The translations under genes and the position numbers were made by a program. This document shows, piece by piece, positions 52,208-61,166 of a stretch of DNA of 64,000 nt. The DNA is from Thalassotalea_F euphylliae (GTDB lineage: Bacteria; Pseudomonadota; Gammaproteobacteria; Enterobacterales; Alteromonadaceae). Each line of letters starts with the position of its first letter. Within the stretch, counting starts at the first letter, position 1. The notes below the pieces were generated by a model. That model had not been told where the DNA came from, did not search any database, and saw only the letters and a list, made by a program, of their open reading frames with translations. Where the stretch lies: positions 124,001 through 188,000 of the forward strand of contig NZ_JBHUIB010000012.1 of assembly GCF_042682785.1 (NCBI RefSeq), read 5' to 3'.

Positions 52208-53131
52208 TTATGCTAATGAATCTTGCAGTGGCGGAACAACTTGTTTCTTGCGGCTCATAATGCCATCAATCCACACTTTACCGTCTACAGACGCCTTACC
52301 GTAGGCTTTCTCTGTTAAATCGTCGTTGTTACTGACAACGAGAATTTCAGAGCCTTCTTTCATGATATCAGTTAACACTAACAATACACTGTGGTAGTCG
52401 CCTTCTGCTTTAATCGTAGCGATATCTGCTTGAAGGTCAGCTTTCATGTCATCAACAAGGTTTAAGTTGATAAGTTCTAACTGGCCAATACCAACTTTGT
52501 TACCGTGCATGTCGAAGTCTTTGTAGTCGCGTTTTACTAAGTCGCGAATAGGCGTGCCTGCAACAGCAGATTTTACTTCAAACATTTCCATGCCAAGTGC
52601 TTTGTAATCTTCGATACCAGCAATTTCAGCAAGCGCTTCAACACACTTGATATCAGCGGTTGTACACGTCGGTGATTTGAAGATAACGGTGTCAGATAAA
52701 ATCGCACACATCATCGCACCTGCGATATCTTTTGGAATCTCAACACTGTGGAAGTCGTACATCATCTTGATGATAGTGTTAGTACAGCCGACAGGACGAA
52801 TCCAACATTCTAGCGGCGTAGATGTCGTGATATCACCTAGTTTGTGGTGGTCGATAATGCCCAAAACTGTTGTATCGTCGATATCATCTGGACCTTGAAT
52901 GCGATCAGAATGGTCAACAACGTAAATGCCGTCGGTGTCAGCAAAGGTCATTTTCAATTCAGGTTGTTCGAAACCAAACTTATCTAAGATGAATAACGTT
53001 TCAGGCGATAATTCACCTAAACGTGCAGGTTTTACGTCTTCACCGATTTGGTTCTTAAGGTATGACAGCGCAATTGCTGAACAAATAGAGTCTGAATCTG
53101 GAACCTTATGTCCTACCGCGTAAGCTGGCAT
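52208..53131 (-). CDS. ppaC: manganese-dependent inorganic pyrophosphatase (family II)
   Basis: A 307-residue DHH-family enzyme hydrolysing pyrophosphate to phosphate. Motifs: 'VGHKVPDSDSICSAIALSY', 'VVDHSD', the DHH motif 'GIIDHHKLGD', 'AILSDTVIFKSPT', and the C-terminal substrate motif 'SRKKQVVPPL'. ATG 53131 has GGAGAAA upstream and matches the family start; a TTG further up is unlikely. It is cytoplasmic and a single gene. Confidence 0.95.
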   Translation of the reverse strand: MPAYAVGHKVPDSDSICSAIALSYLKNQIGEDVKPARLGELSPETLFILDKFGFEQPELKMTFADTDGIYVVDHSDRIQGPDDIDDTTVLGIIDHHKLGDITTSTPLECWIRPVGCTNTIIKMMYDFHSVEIPKDIAGAMMCAILSDTVIFKSPTCTTADIKCVEALAEIAGIEDYKALGMEMFEVKSAVAGTPIRDLVKRDYKDFDMHGNKVGIGQLELINLNLVDDMKADLQADIATIKAEGDYHSVLLVLTDIMKEGSEILVVSNNDDLTEKAYGKASVDGKVWIDGIMSRKKQVVPPLQDSLA

Positions 53132-53198
53132 TGAGATTTCTCCAAGCAAAAAATTTGTATTCGTTAATGGGCGCGTATTCTAGCAGTTTTTATTGCAT

Positions 53199-53230
53199 AA
53201 AAAAAAGCCGCATTGTTAGCAGCAATGCGA
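53199..53230 (-). terminator. terminator of the 53268-53759 gene
   Basis: On the minus strand, CGCATTG / CAATGCG followed by GCTTTTTTTT, just downstream of that gene's stop codon. Confidence 0.85.
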
Positions 53231-53267
53231 CATTTCAGTAGACTGTTTGATTATATCTTGTTGCGCA

Positions 53268-53759
53268 CTAGTTATGGTTATCGGAGTCGATGACTTCACG
53301 TGTTTTTGTTTCAACACTTATACTCAACTTTTGGTAAATACCAAGGGCAACTATAGACAATGAAGAAACGAATATTAGCGATGCTGGGTAGATTAACAAA
53401 CTTAAATTTTCTGTGCCTGCTTTGAAAATATAAACGAGTCCTTCAATGCTTACCGCAATAGAAATAATCGCCATTATTTTGGTGATTGTTTTTCTGGCTT
53501 CCTCTGGGTTGCGCAGTTCTTTTTCACTAAAGACTTCTTCTTCTATCATGTATTGCGCAACATCAACGAGTGCTGCGGCTATGATGATGGCGCCTACAGA
53601 CTGGAGGATAAGCGGAATGAAGCCGTCCTTATCGTCTGTGAACAGACTGGCGAATATTTCATAGACTGACCACCCCATCGTAATTAGGGCGATTAAAATT
53701 AAAACAAAAGCAGCGATAAAATGAATGACAGTCAGTAACTTATTGAACGTTGATTGCAT
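53268..53759 (-). CDS. four-span membrane protein, unknown function
   Basis: A 163-residue protein with four hydrophobic segments: residues 9-30, about 47-64, 92-112 and 120-142. A conserved-looking cytoplasmic acidic loop 'YMIEEEVFSEKELRNPEEAR' lies between spans 2 and 3. No family recognised. It is a single gene with its own terminator. Confidence 0.65.
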   Translation of the reverse strand: MQSTFNKLLTVIHFIAAFVLILIALITMGWSVYEIFASLFTDDKDGFIPLILQSVGAIIIAAALVDVAQYMIEEEVFSEKELRNPEEARKTITKIMAIISIAVSIEGLVYIFKAGTENLSLLIYPASLIFVSSLSIVALGIYQKLSISVETKTREVIDSDNHN

Positions 53760-53884
53760 AAATCTCCTATAAATCTTCGCTCAAGGTATTTTGCCTTGAG
53801 TTATCAATTAATGTACTGATAAGTGTAGTCTGTGGATCGCTATATATTTAATTTTTATGCGAAATTTTATTTGTTTGAAGACAT

Positions 53885-53915
53885 AAAAAAACCGCACCTC
53901 TAGAGGTGCGATTTT
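53885..53915 (-). terminator. terminator of fbp
   Basis: On the minus strand, CGCACCTC TA GAGGTGCG followed by GTTTTTTT, 25 bases after the fbp stop codon. Confidence 0.9.
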
Positions 53916-53939
53916 AGGTAGGAATGCGTTGTAGGAAGC

Positions 53940-54908
53940 TTATTTATAGTAGCTCAAACATTTCTCTACTTCGTTTTTCGAACCCATGATGACTTCAACG
54001 CGTTGGTGAATATCGGTAGGCTCAATATCCATAATGCGACCTTGGCTTGTCATTGCTAAGCCGCCAGCTTGTTCAATTAAGTAGCTCATCGGGTTTGCTT
54101 CATACATCAAACGTAGTTTGTATGGTTTTTCAGGATTTTTGTTGTCAGCAGGGTAGGTAAAAATACCACCACGACATAACACACGGTGAATGTCACCCAC
54201 CATGGCAGCAATCCAACGCATATTGAAGTACTCGCCACGAGGACCTGACTCACCAGCAACTAAGTCGCTGATGTAGTTTTGCATTGGCTCTTCCCAGAAA
54301 CGTTGGTTCGACATGTTAATCGCAAATTCTCTGGTATCGACAGGCACTTTTACATTGCGCTCAACCAATAAGTAACCACCGTGCGTGCGGTCAAGCACGT
54401 AGAAATGAGTACCTTTACCCGTAGTCATCACTAGCATGGTTGATGGGCCATAAAGCACATAGCCAGCACATACTTGTTTGTTACCTGCTTGTTTGAATTG
54501 CGCAGGATCGTCAGCTGCTAAATCTGGATTCGCTAGGTGAATAGAGAAGATTGTACCAATCAGCGAGTTGATATCGATGTTTGAACTACCATCAAGCGGG
54601 TCAAACGAGACAATGTATTTACCAGTTGGATCACCAGGAACGGATGTATCTTCTTCTTCTGATGAAATCGCTTTAACAAAGCCTGATTCTAATACGATAT
54701 CCTTGAACAATTCGTTGGCAACAACGTCGAGTTTTTTCTGAATTTCACCTTGAATGTTTTCATCAAGCGTTGAACCCATCAAACCACCCAGTTGCGCTTG
54801 GCTAACACGGAAAGAAATTTCTTTTGTTGCAGCTAAAATGGTTTTGATAAGAGAGATTAAATCTAAAGGAACATGGTCGTCACGTAACGCTGGAGCTAGT
54901 CGTTGCAT
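53940..54908 (-). CDS. fbp: class I fructose-1,6-bisphosphatase
   Basis: A 322-residue gluconeogenic phosphatase converting fructose-1,6-bisphosphate to fructose-6-phosphate. The metal-site motifs 'SSEEEDTS' and 'FDPLDGSSNID' are intact, as are 'GYVLYGPSTML' and 'KLRLMYEANPM' in the substrate pocket. ATG 54908 follows AGGT and matches family starts (MQ-L-), so it is preferred to TTG 54935. It is a single gene. Confidence 0.95.
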   Translation of the reverse strand: MQRLAPALRDDHVPLDLISLIKTILAATKEISFRVSQAQLGGLMGSTLDENIQGEIQKKLDVVANELFKDIVLESGFVKAISSEEEDTSVPGDPTGKYIVSFDPLDGSSNIDINSLIGTIFSIHLANPDLAADDPAQFKQAGNKQVCAGYVLYGPSTMLVMTTGKGTHFYVLDRTHGGYLLVERNVKVPVDTREFAINMSNQRFWEEPMQNYISDLVAGESGPRGEYFNMRWIAAMVGDIHRVLCRGGIFTYPADNKNPEKPYKLRLMYEANPMSYLIEQAGGLAMTSQGRIMDIEPTDIHQRVEVIMGSKNEVEKCLSYYK

Positions 54909-55133
54909 TTTTTTACCTAATTGCTCAAACGCCAAAAATGGCTATGGTTAATGGGTGGCTAGAATACACATTGAATCTGAACAGATGATTGTATAACTTA
55001 TACAAAATTACTTGCGTTTGATTTTTTATTCGCCAGCATTTTGATCAAATTCACTGAAAGTTTTCAAAAAAACTTTCTGGGGATTATATCCCAAATTTGT
55101 GACCGTTTTTAGTAAAAATAATAAGGAATTAGG

Positions 55134-57563
55134 ATGAAAAATTTTCGTCTGTTGTCAGCCTTGCTCTTGGTCATCATTGTCAGTCCAATTTCTTGGGCAG
55201 ATATTGCAAGCTTCGCTAAGGGGAAAGACCTTCATCAGGGTTTTTTCTCGTATTACATAGATGATCAAACAGGTAAAGTTTACCTAGAAATTGATGCGTT
55301 TGATCAACCATTCTTATTCCAGAGTAGTATGCCGCACGGTATAGGCTCGAATGATATTGGTTTAGATCGTGGTCAGCTTGGCGATACGCGAATCGTCCAG
55401 TTTGAGCGCGTGGGTGACAAGGTCTTTTTACGCCAATTAAATACGTACTATCGTGCGAACAGTGACAACACGTTAGAACGCCAGGCCATCGACGAGGCCT
55501 TCGCAAGTTCGATAATTTGGGGCTTCAAGGTTGCTGAAAGTGATAAAGATAAAGTCGTTGTCGATTATACGCCTTTTTTATTGTCTGACATTCATGGTGT
55601 TGGCGAGCGTTTAAAAAACACCAAACAAGGTAACTTCAAAGTAGATGCGACGCGCAGTGGCTTATACAAGAAACGCACGAAAACCTTTCCTAAAAATACC
55701 GAATTTGAAGCAACTATTACGTTTAAAGGCAGTGGTGCTGGCGACTACTTAAAATCAGTTACGCCAGACAACTCGGCTGTTACCGTTAATTTTCATCACT
55801 CATTGATTGAGTTACCTGACGATAACTATCAACCACGCCAATTTCACCCATACAGTGGTTACTGGTCAATTAGCCATGCAGATTATGCGACAGCGATTGA
55901 TGAGTCGCTAGTGCAACGCGTTATTCCTCGTCACCGTTTAGCAAAGAAAGACAGAGATGCGGCAAGTTCAGAAGCGGTTGAGCCTATTGTTTACTACCTT
56001 GATGCCGGAGTCCCTGAACCGGTTAAATCTGCGCTTATCGATGGCGCTATGTGGTGGAACCAGGCGTTTGAAGCCATTGGTTATGAAAACGCCTTTCAAG
56101 TTAAAATTCTTCCCGCAGACGCAGATCCTATGGACGCCCGTTATAACGTGATTCAATGGGTGCATAGAGCTACGCGCGGATGGTCTTACGGTTCGTCGAT
56201 TATCGATCCTCGTACGGGTGAAATCATTAAAGGTCATGTGACCTTAGGTTCGCTGCGTGTGCGCCAAGATTATTTAATTGCGCTTGGCTTAACTTCCCCA
56301 TTCAGCGCTGAGAATGTCGACACCAGCAAGCAAAAAGAAATGGCACTAGCGCGTATTCGACAGCTTTCGGCCCATGAAGTAGGGCACACATTGGGCATTG
56401 CCCATAACTTTGCCGCAAGTGTAAACAGTCGTGCATCGGTAATGGATTACCCACACCCTTATGTTCAGCTAAAAGGTGGCAATATCGATTTATCAGAGGC
56501 TTATGATACAGGCATTGGCGTGTGGGATAAGTATGTTGTTGCTTACGGCTACAGCGACTTAGCACCTGAGATAGAAAGTGAAGCCTTGGCAGGTTTAATC
56601 GCAAAAGCACAGAATGACGGTTTGCAGTATATGTCTGACCCTGATGCGCGACCTAAATCAGGCGGTCATGCAACTGGACACTTGTGGGATAACGGCGAGA
56701 ATGCAGCCACAGAATTGTCACGAGTACTGCAAGTTCGTGAAAAAGCGCTTAGCGATTTTGGTTTGAATTCAATTGCTGTTGGCACGCCACTTTCTGAGAT
56801 TGAGCAGGTACTTGTGCCTATTTATAACTTTCACCGTTACCAAGTTGAAGCGGCAGCTAAATTGGTCGCTGGCGTTAATTATTCTTATGAGGTGAAAAAA
56901 AGCGATAGTGCTGATGGTGTTTCACCTGTTGAAGGAGAGATGCAGTATCAAGCTATCGAAGCACTACTGAGCACGCTATCTGCGCAAACGCTTACGCTTA
57001 ATGATGAGCTTATTTCGCTAATTCCACCTAAGGCTTACGGATATCGTCGTGATCGTGAGAGCTTTAAGGCAAATACCGGAATTACGTTTGATCCGGTTAG
57101 TGCTGCTGAAGCCTCCGCCAAGCATACGGTTAGCTTGATGTTAAACGCCCAGCGTTTAGCACGTTTAGAGCAGCAGTCGGTAATGGGCAAAGATATACCG
57201 TCAGTTGAAAAGCTTTTTGACATGATGCTAGACGCAACGGTACGTACTACGAATCAAAAGGGTCTGGCAATGTTGGTGCAACAGCGTGTTAACCAACAAG
57301 TCGTCGAGCATATGCTTGCGCTGTGGCACAACAAAAGTCTAGTGACTGAGGTACGGGCGCAACTTTATGTGACGCTAAAAGACCTAGCTGACTGGTTAGA
57401 TGACAATCGCAAATCACGTAAATACCAAGGCATGGGCGCACAATTCGCTTTACTGGCCGAGCAAATCGAATTCAGTTTAGAAAATGGAAAACTTGTCACG
57501 CCGGCATCAACTATCACCTTGCCACCAGGTTCACCTATTGGCCAAGACGATGGACACTTTTAA
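55134..57563 (+). CDS. secreted zinc metalloprotease, metzincin type (DUF5117/DUF5118 group)
   Basis: An 809-residue protein with a signal peptide (residues 1-22, ending 'ISWAD'). The zinc site is a full metzincin motif H-E-x-x-H-x-x-G-x-x-H: 'HEVGHTLGIAH', residues 414-424. A Met-turn candidate 'SVMDYP' is near 436. The flanking domains match the large bacterial DUF5117 proteases ('LDRGQLGDTRIVQFERVGDK'). AAGGAATTAGG precedes the ATG. The stop codon overlaps the start of the ureohydrolase gene by one base. Probably periplasmic or exported peptide degradation. Confidence 0.87.
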   Translation: MKNFRLLSALLLVIIVSPISWADIASFAKGKDLHQGFFSYYIDDQTGKVYLEIDAFDQPFLFQSSMPHGIGSNDIGLDRGQLGDTRIVQFERVGDKVFLRQLNTYYRANSDNTLERQAIDEAFASSIIWGFKVAESDKDKVVVDYTPFLLSDIHGVGERLKNTKQGNFKVDATRSGLYKKRTKTFPKNTEFEATITFKGSGAGDYLKSVTPDNSAVTVNFHHSLIELPDDNYQPRQFHPYSGYWSISHADYATAIDESLVQRVIPRHRLAKKDRDAASSEAVEPIVYYLDAGVPEPVKSALIDGAMWWNQAFEAIGYENAFQVKILPADADPMDARYNVIQWVHRATRGWSYGSSIIDPRTGEIIKGHVTLGSLRVRQDYLIALGLTSPFSAENVDTSKQKEMALARIRQLSAHEVGHTLGIAHNFAASVNSRASVMDYPHPYVQLKGGNIDLSEAYDTGIGVWDKYVVAYGYSDLAPEIESEALAGLIAKAQNDGLQYMSDPDARPKSGGHATGHLWDNGENAATELSRVLQVREKALSDFGLNSIAVGTPLSEIEQVLVPIYNFHRYQVEAAAKLVAGVNYSYEVKKSDSADGVSPVEGEMQYQAIEALLSTLSAQTLTLNDELISLIPPKAYGYRRDRESFKANTGITFDPVSAAEASAKHTVSLMLNAQRLARLEQQSVMGKDIPSVEKLFDMMLDATVRTTNQKGLAMLVQQRVNQQVVEHMLALWHNKSLVTEVRAQLYVTLKDLADWLDDNRKSRKYQGMGAQFALLAEQIEFSLENGKLVTPASTITLPPGSPIGQDDGHF

Positions 57564-58381
57564 TGGTGAGAACTTATCGTGCCGTTTCATTGCTGGGGAT
57601 TCCGTTCGACGATAATTCATCGTTTGAACGGGGGCCAGCTCTAGCGCCTGATGCTGTTAAGCAAGTACTTACTTCAGGTTCATTAAATAAAGGCACTGAA
57701 CTTGGTGTGAACTTAGCAGATAATCCTAAATGGTTTTTTGCTGACAATGTGCAATTTGCTCAAGACATGCATTTCAATGATGCGATTGAGCAAGCGGTAG
57801 CTGCACAGCTTGATAGTGGGCAACTGGTGTTGTCACTGGGTGGAGATCACAGTGTTTCTTACCCTATCTTGAAGGCTTATGCGAAGCATTTTCCAACATT
57901 GAACATTCTTCATATTGATGCGCATTCGGATTTATATGACAGCTTTAAAGGCAATCGCTTTGCTAACGCCTGTCCCTTCGCTCGTGTGATGGAAGACAAT
58001 CTTTGTCAGCGATTGGTGCAAATCGGTATTCGTACTTTGAATCAACATCAAGTCGAGCAAGCACAAAAATTTGAGGTGGAAATGGTAGAAATGCGCCATT
58101 GGCCGCTTGAACAACCACTTACGTTTGACGGTCCGGTTTATCTGTCGCTGGATATTGATGGCATTGATCCGGCTTTTGCTCCGGGGGTATCTCATAGAGA
58201 ACCCGGCGGGTTAACGACGCGAGAAGTGATCAATTTGATTCACCAAATCGATGCGCCGCTAGTGGGAGCTGATGTCGTGGAGTTTAACCCCAATCGTGAT
58301 ATCGACGGTGTAACAGCGCAAGTTGCCGCAAAGCTAACCAAAGAGTTAGCAGGGAAAATCATCGAAAGTAGCCTGTCTTAA
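57563..58381 (+). CDS. ureohydrolase (arginase/agmatinase/formimidoylglutamase family)
   Basis: A 272-residue cytoplasmic binuclear-manganese hydrolase. The six metal ligands are present: His96 ('GGDHS'), Asp119, His121 and Asp123 ('DAHSD'), and Asp197 and Asp199 ('SLDIDGIDP'). The family hydrolyses arginine, agmatine, guanidinobutyrate or formimidoylglutamate. The subgroup is not resolvable by eye. It is translationally coupled to the upstream protease, so it may process arginine released from peptides. Confidence 0.9.
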   Translation: MVRTYRAVSLLGIPFDDNSSFERGPALAPDAVKQVLTSGSLNKGTELGVNLADNPKWFFADNVQFAQDMHFNDAIEQAVAAQLDSGQLVLSLGGDHSVSYPILKAYAKHFPTLNILHIDAHSDLYDSFKGNRFANACPFARVMEDNLCQRLVQIGIRTLNQHQVEQAQKFEVEMVEMRHWPLEQPLTFDGPVYLSLDIDGIDPAFAPGVSHREPGGLTTREVINLIHQIDAPLVGADVVEFNPNRDIDGVTAQVAAKLTKELAGKIIESSLS

Positions 58382-58398
58382 ATAGCTACTTTCGATGA
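58359..58398. terminator. long hairpin overlapping the ureohydrolase stop codon
   Basis: A 14-bp perfect stem TCATCGAAAGTAGC / GCTACTTTCGATGA with a 12-base loop containing the stop codon TAA (58379-58381). It lies between convergent genes. On the minus strand it is followed by TTTT, so it probably ends transcription of the 58416-59597 gene. On the plus strand there is no T-run. Confidence 0.65.
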
Positions 58399-58415
58399 AA
58401 ACAATGCAAGAAAAG

Positions 58416-59597
58416 TTATTCAGGCGCGTTTGCTTCAGCAGTTGAAGATACTTGATATTTGGTTAAGGTTTCTTGATGCTTTCTTTGCCAAAATTCAACA
58501 AGCTTGTCGGAATGCTTAACCGCCAGTTTCTGTGTCGATATCGCTTTGTCTGTTTGCTCTAAAGTAAAGTAAGCCGCTGCTAAAGCGTCGTAAGCAAAAG
58601 CTGAATCCGGGTATTGTTCAATGGCTTTTTGCAAGATGGCGATTGCCGCCTTGGGTTCTGCTTCGAGTAAAGCATTGCCTAGTGCTTTTAGAGAAGGTTG
58701 TGCAGAAACCTCAAATCCATATTTCTCGTCAGAAAGATATTTATAGTGCTTGATAATCGCATCAGCGCCTTGTTTTGCAATGTCAGAGTCTGGCGCTAAA
58801 CGTTTATGTGCATCATCAAAAATTTCTTCAATGGCATGACTTGTGGCGAGTACCGGTTGTGTCATGTAATACGTACCATCAAAGCGCTTAATACTCACAG
58901 TAAGGCTTTTAGGAGCAGCGTTAACAAGTTTATCTGTAATAGCTGAAAATGCTTCTAGTTGCGCTTGTTCATAACCACTATCACTGGTCGATAACATAAC
59001 GTAGCGAGGCTTTTCTCCAAAAGCGGTCATTTGCTTTTCAATCTTTTCAGGGAAGTTGAGTGGGTGCTCTTTCAATACAGGGCTTGCTAAAATATACGCG
59101 TTAAATAAGTCAGGCTTATCAAGCATTAACCCAAGGCCCACCGCTGCATTTCCTGTAAAGCCGCTATAGATTTTAAAGCCGTTGGTTCGATATTTGTTCG
59201 TTATTGCTGCGAGTAAATCCTTTTCAATGTAGTCAATAAGGTGTTGATTTTTACCCTCCCAGTAATCGCTATATATCTCACGAAATTGAGGGTTATAGTC
59301 GGTCGGCGTCACAATAATGGTTTCTATCCATGGCCATGCACCGTTATGACTCATCCAGTCATGCATGCCTGCATGTAGAGGTTGGCTGCGCTTGTGGAAG
59401 TCGACTAATAGTACGTATTGCTTATCTTTTTTGTCGTGATAGTTAACAGGCAAGGTAACGTTGTAGGCGACAGGGTCCTTGGTCAATGTTGACGAAACTT
59501 TTAGCACCTCAATAGGGTTAAGCTCTGTTACTTCCACCGCTTTTACGGGATTGAGCAACAGTGCGACACTCAGTATTGCTAACGTGATGAAGCGCAT
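58416..59597 (-). CDS. exported esterase-D/Fes-like alpha/beta-hydrolase with C-terminal TPR, nucleophile replaced
   Basis: A 393-residue protein with a signal peptide (residues 1-20). Residues ~40-280 look like the esterase-D/enterochelin esterase fold ('YVLLVDFHKRSQPLHAG', 'LIDYIEKDLLAAITNKYR', 'DLFNAYILASP'). The nucleophile elbow, normally G-x-S-x-G, reads G-F-T-G-N, with Thr148 where serine is expected. Residues ~305-380 hold two TPR-like helices pairs ('AIAILQKAIEQYPDSAFAYD'). It may be a pseudoenzyme, or use threonine. Confidence 0.72.
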   Translation of the reverse strand: MRFITLAILSVALLLNPVKAVEVTELNPIEVLKVSSTLTKDPVAYNVTLPVNYHDKKDKQYVLLVDFHKRSQPLHAGMHDWMSHNGAWPWIETIIVTPTDYNPQFREIYSDYWEGKNQHLIDYIEKDLLAAITNKYRTNGFKIYSGFTGNAAVGLGLMLDKPDLFNAYILASPVLKEHPLNFPEKIEKQMTAFGEKPRYVMLSTSDSGYEQAQLEAFSAITDKLVNAAPKSLTVSIKRFDGTYYMTQPVLATSHAIEEIFDDAHKRLAPDSDIAKQGADAIIKHYKYLSDEKYGFEVSAQPSLKALGNALLEAEPKAAIAILQKAIEQYPDSAFAYDALAAAYFTLEQTDKAISTQKLAVKHSDKLVEFWQRKHQETLTKYQVSSTAEANAPE

Positions 59598-59769
59598 AGG
59601 TTTATCCCTCTTTTTTTAATTGTTTTTGTTTTTACGATTCCTTTCGTATTTTATAGCATTGTTGTTTCTTTTATTGCAAATGAATGTTTAAAAAGTAATC
59701 TCAGTCACAGAATTTCGATAGGCTGAGAGTGTCGATATGTTATGTCGACCCAGTTTTTTTGCTTGGAGC

Positions 59770-59813
59770 AATAAAAAAGAAAAGGGGCATGGCGGGAAGG
59801 AAGTGCCATGCCC
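59770..59813 (-). terminator. probable terminator of the EamA gene
   Basis: On the minus strand, 9-bp stem GGGCATGGC / GCCATGCCC followed by CTTTTCTTTTTT, about 125 bases after the EamA stop codon. The rest of the 340-base gap 59598-59937 shows no gene or other feature I can support. Confidence 0.75.
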
Positions 59814-59937
59814 ACGGCATAACGCGCTTAGTCGTTGTGCGCTGCCAATAATACTCAACTGATTGTTAAGCCGATGGATAGTCGTCATCAATAGTCAAGC
59901 GAAAACAAAACCAGTTGAGGTTAAAAGGTATCAAATA

Positions 59938-60864
59938 CTAATCAGTAGCGAGTTGATTTGTCACAAGTTTTTCGTCTTCTTCGGATTTTTTCTTTTTAGG
60001 CTTAGCTAAGACAACGAAGTTTCCTGCCATAATGGCGACGAAGCCTGCAACGGTATATGCGTTCCATTCAAATCCTTCAACAACTGTTGAGATGGCAACA
60101 GCTACTGCAGGAAATAAAATATTCGCGTAAGACGTTTTGTGTGGGCCAATTTTTGTCATCAGTGACAAGTAACAACCAAAGGCGATCACAGAACCAAAGA
60201 TTGACAAGAATACCAGCGAGCTGACATATGGCACAGACCAGTCAAAGGTGAACGTTTTGCCCTGAACGATAGTCATAAACGCCATGAAGATGGTGCCATA
60301 CAGCATGCCCCAGGCGTTTGATTGAACAACGGGCATATTGTCATTTTGATTGCGGATTGACAGCATATTTCCGGTACTGGCTGACGCAGTGCCAATTAGA
60401 CAAAGCACTAAGCCATACAGCGTCATATCACTCATGCTTAATGAATCAATTTGTGGCCAGAACAGCACAATAATACCGATTAGTCCTATGCCGCCGCCCA
60501 AGACTACTTGGCCTGTTATTGGCGTTTTATACCAAATACGGGCATTGATAATGTTGAACAACAACAAGGTTGAAAAGCCAATGCATGCGAGCGCCGAATT
60601 TATATGTTGCTGTGCTTGATATAACAAGAAGTAATTTAAACCAAACAGCGTCATGCCAAAGAGTGCAAGACGGATATGTTGAATACCCGTCATTTTCATC
60701 GGTAGCTTGCGAATCAGGCAGTAAACAAACAAAACGCCTGACGCTAATAAGAATCGGTAGGTGACAGAAGCTTCTGGTGCGACATCACCTAACTGGTAAT
60801 TTATCGCAATCCAAGTGCTTCCCCATATGAGTACCGTTAGTAAATATAAAACGGCATTATTCAT
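59938..60864 (-). CDS. EamA/DMT-family transporter
   Basis: A 308-residue inner-membrane protein with ten hydrophobic segments in two EamA repeats ('LTVLIWGSTWIAINYQLG' at the start; 'SIFGSVIAFGCYLSLMTKIG' in the second half) and a charged tail. EamA proteins export amino acids, nucleosides or other metabolites. It is divergent from a MocR-type regulator that probably controls it. A 53-codon frame overlaps its start by eight bases. Confidence 0.87.
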   Translation of the reverse strand: MNNAVLYLLTVLIWGSTWIAINYQLGDVAPEASVTYRFLLASGVLFVYCLIRKLPMKMTGIQHIRLALFGMTLFGLNYFLLYQAQQHINSALACIGFSTLLLFNIINARIWYKTPITGQVVLGGGIGLIGIIVLFWPQIDSLSMSDMTLYGLVLCLIGTASASTGNMLSIRNQNDNMPVVQSNAWGMLYGTIFMAFMTIVQGKTFTFDWSVPYVSSLVFLSIFGSVIAFGCYLSLMTKIGPHKTSYANILFPAVAVAISTVVEGFEWNAYTVAGFVAIMAGNFVVLAKPKKKKSEEDEKLVTNQLATD

Positions 60865-61018
60865 GATGTTCTCCCGACGCGTTAGCGCAGCATTTCACTG
60901 ATTTGGACATTCGCACGTTTTGTGTTTCTTGCTGAACAAGTCGTTTACCAAGCTCGCGCTTAGTAACGGCGTTAATCCACGCGATAAGAAAACGGTTAAT
61001 TAGTGGCATAAATAACAT
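60857..61018 (-). CDS. 53-residue protein upstream of EamA, unknown function
   Basis: ATG 61018 has a strong ribosome binding site (AAGGAG seven bases upstream). The frame encodes MLFMPLINRFLIAWINAVTK followed by a basic, polar tail with a Cys-Cys pair. It ends inside the start of the EamA gene (eight-base overlap), which suggests translational coupling. A short amphipathic or membrane N-terminus is possible. No family recognised; it may be a leader peptide. Confidence 0.5.
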   Translation of the reverse strand: MLFMPLINRFLIAWINAVTKRELGKRLVQQETQNVRMSKSVKCCANASGEHHE

Positions 61019-61166
61019 GACGTGCTCCTTCTTTTCTATTCCAAATAAAAAATTCCAGTAGTAATACTGCGTTAGTTACCTCGGTATTCGTTGATAATGG
61101 ACAGTCTATCGACTATTTGTTTTAATAACATATACAGAAAAACGAAAATGAAACCTATACAGTTTT

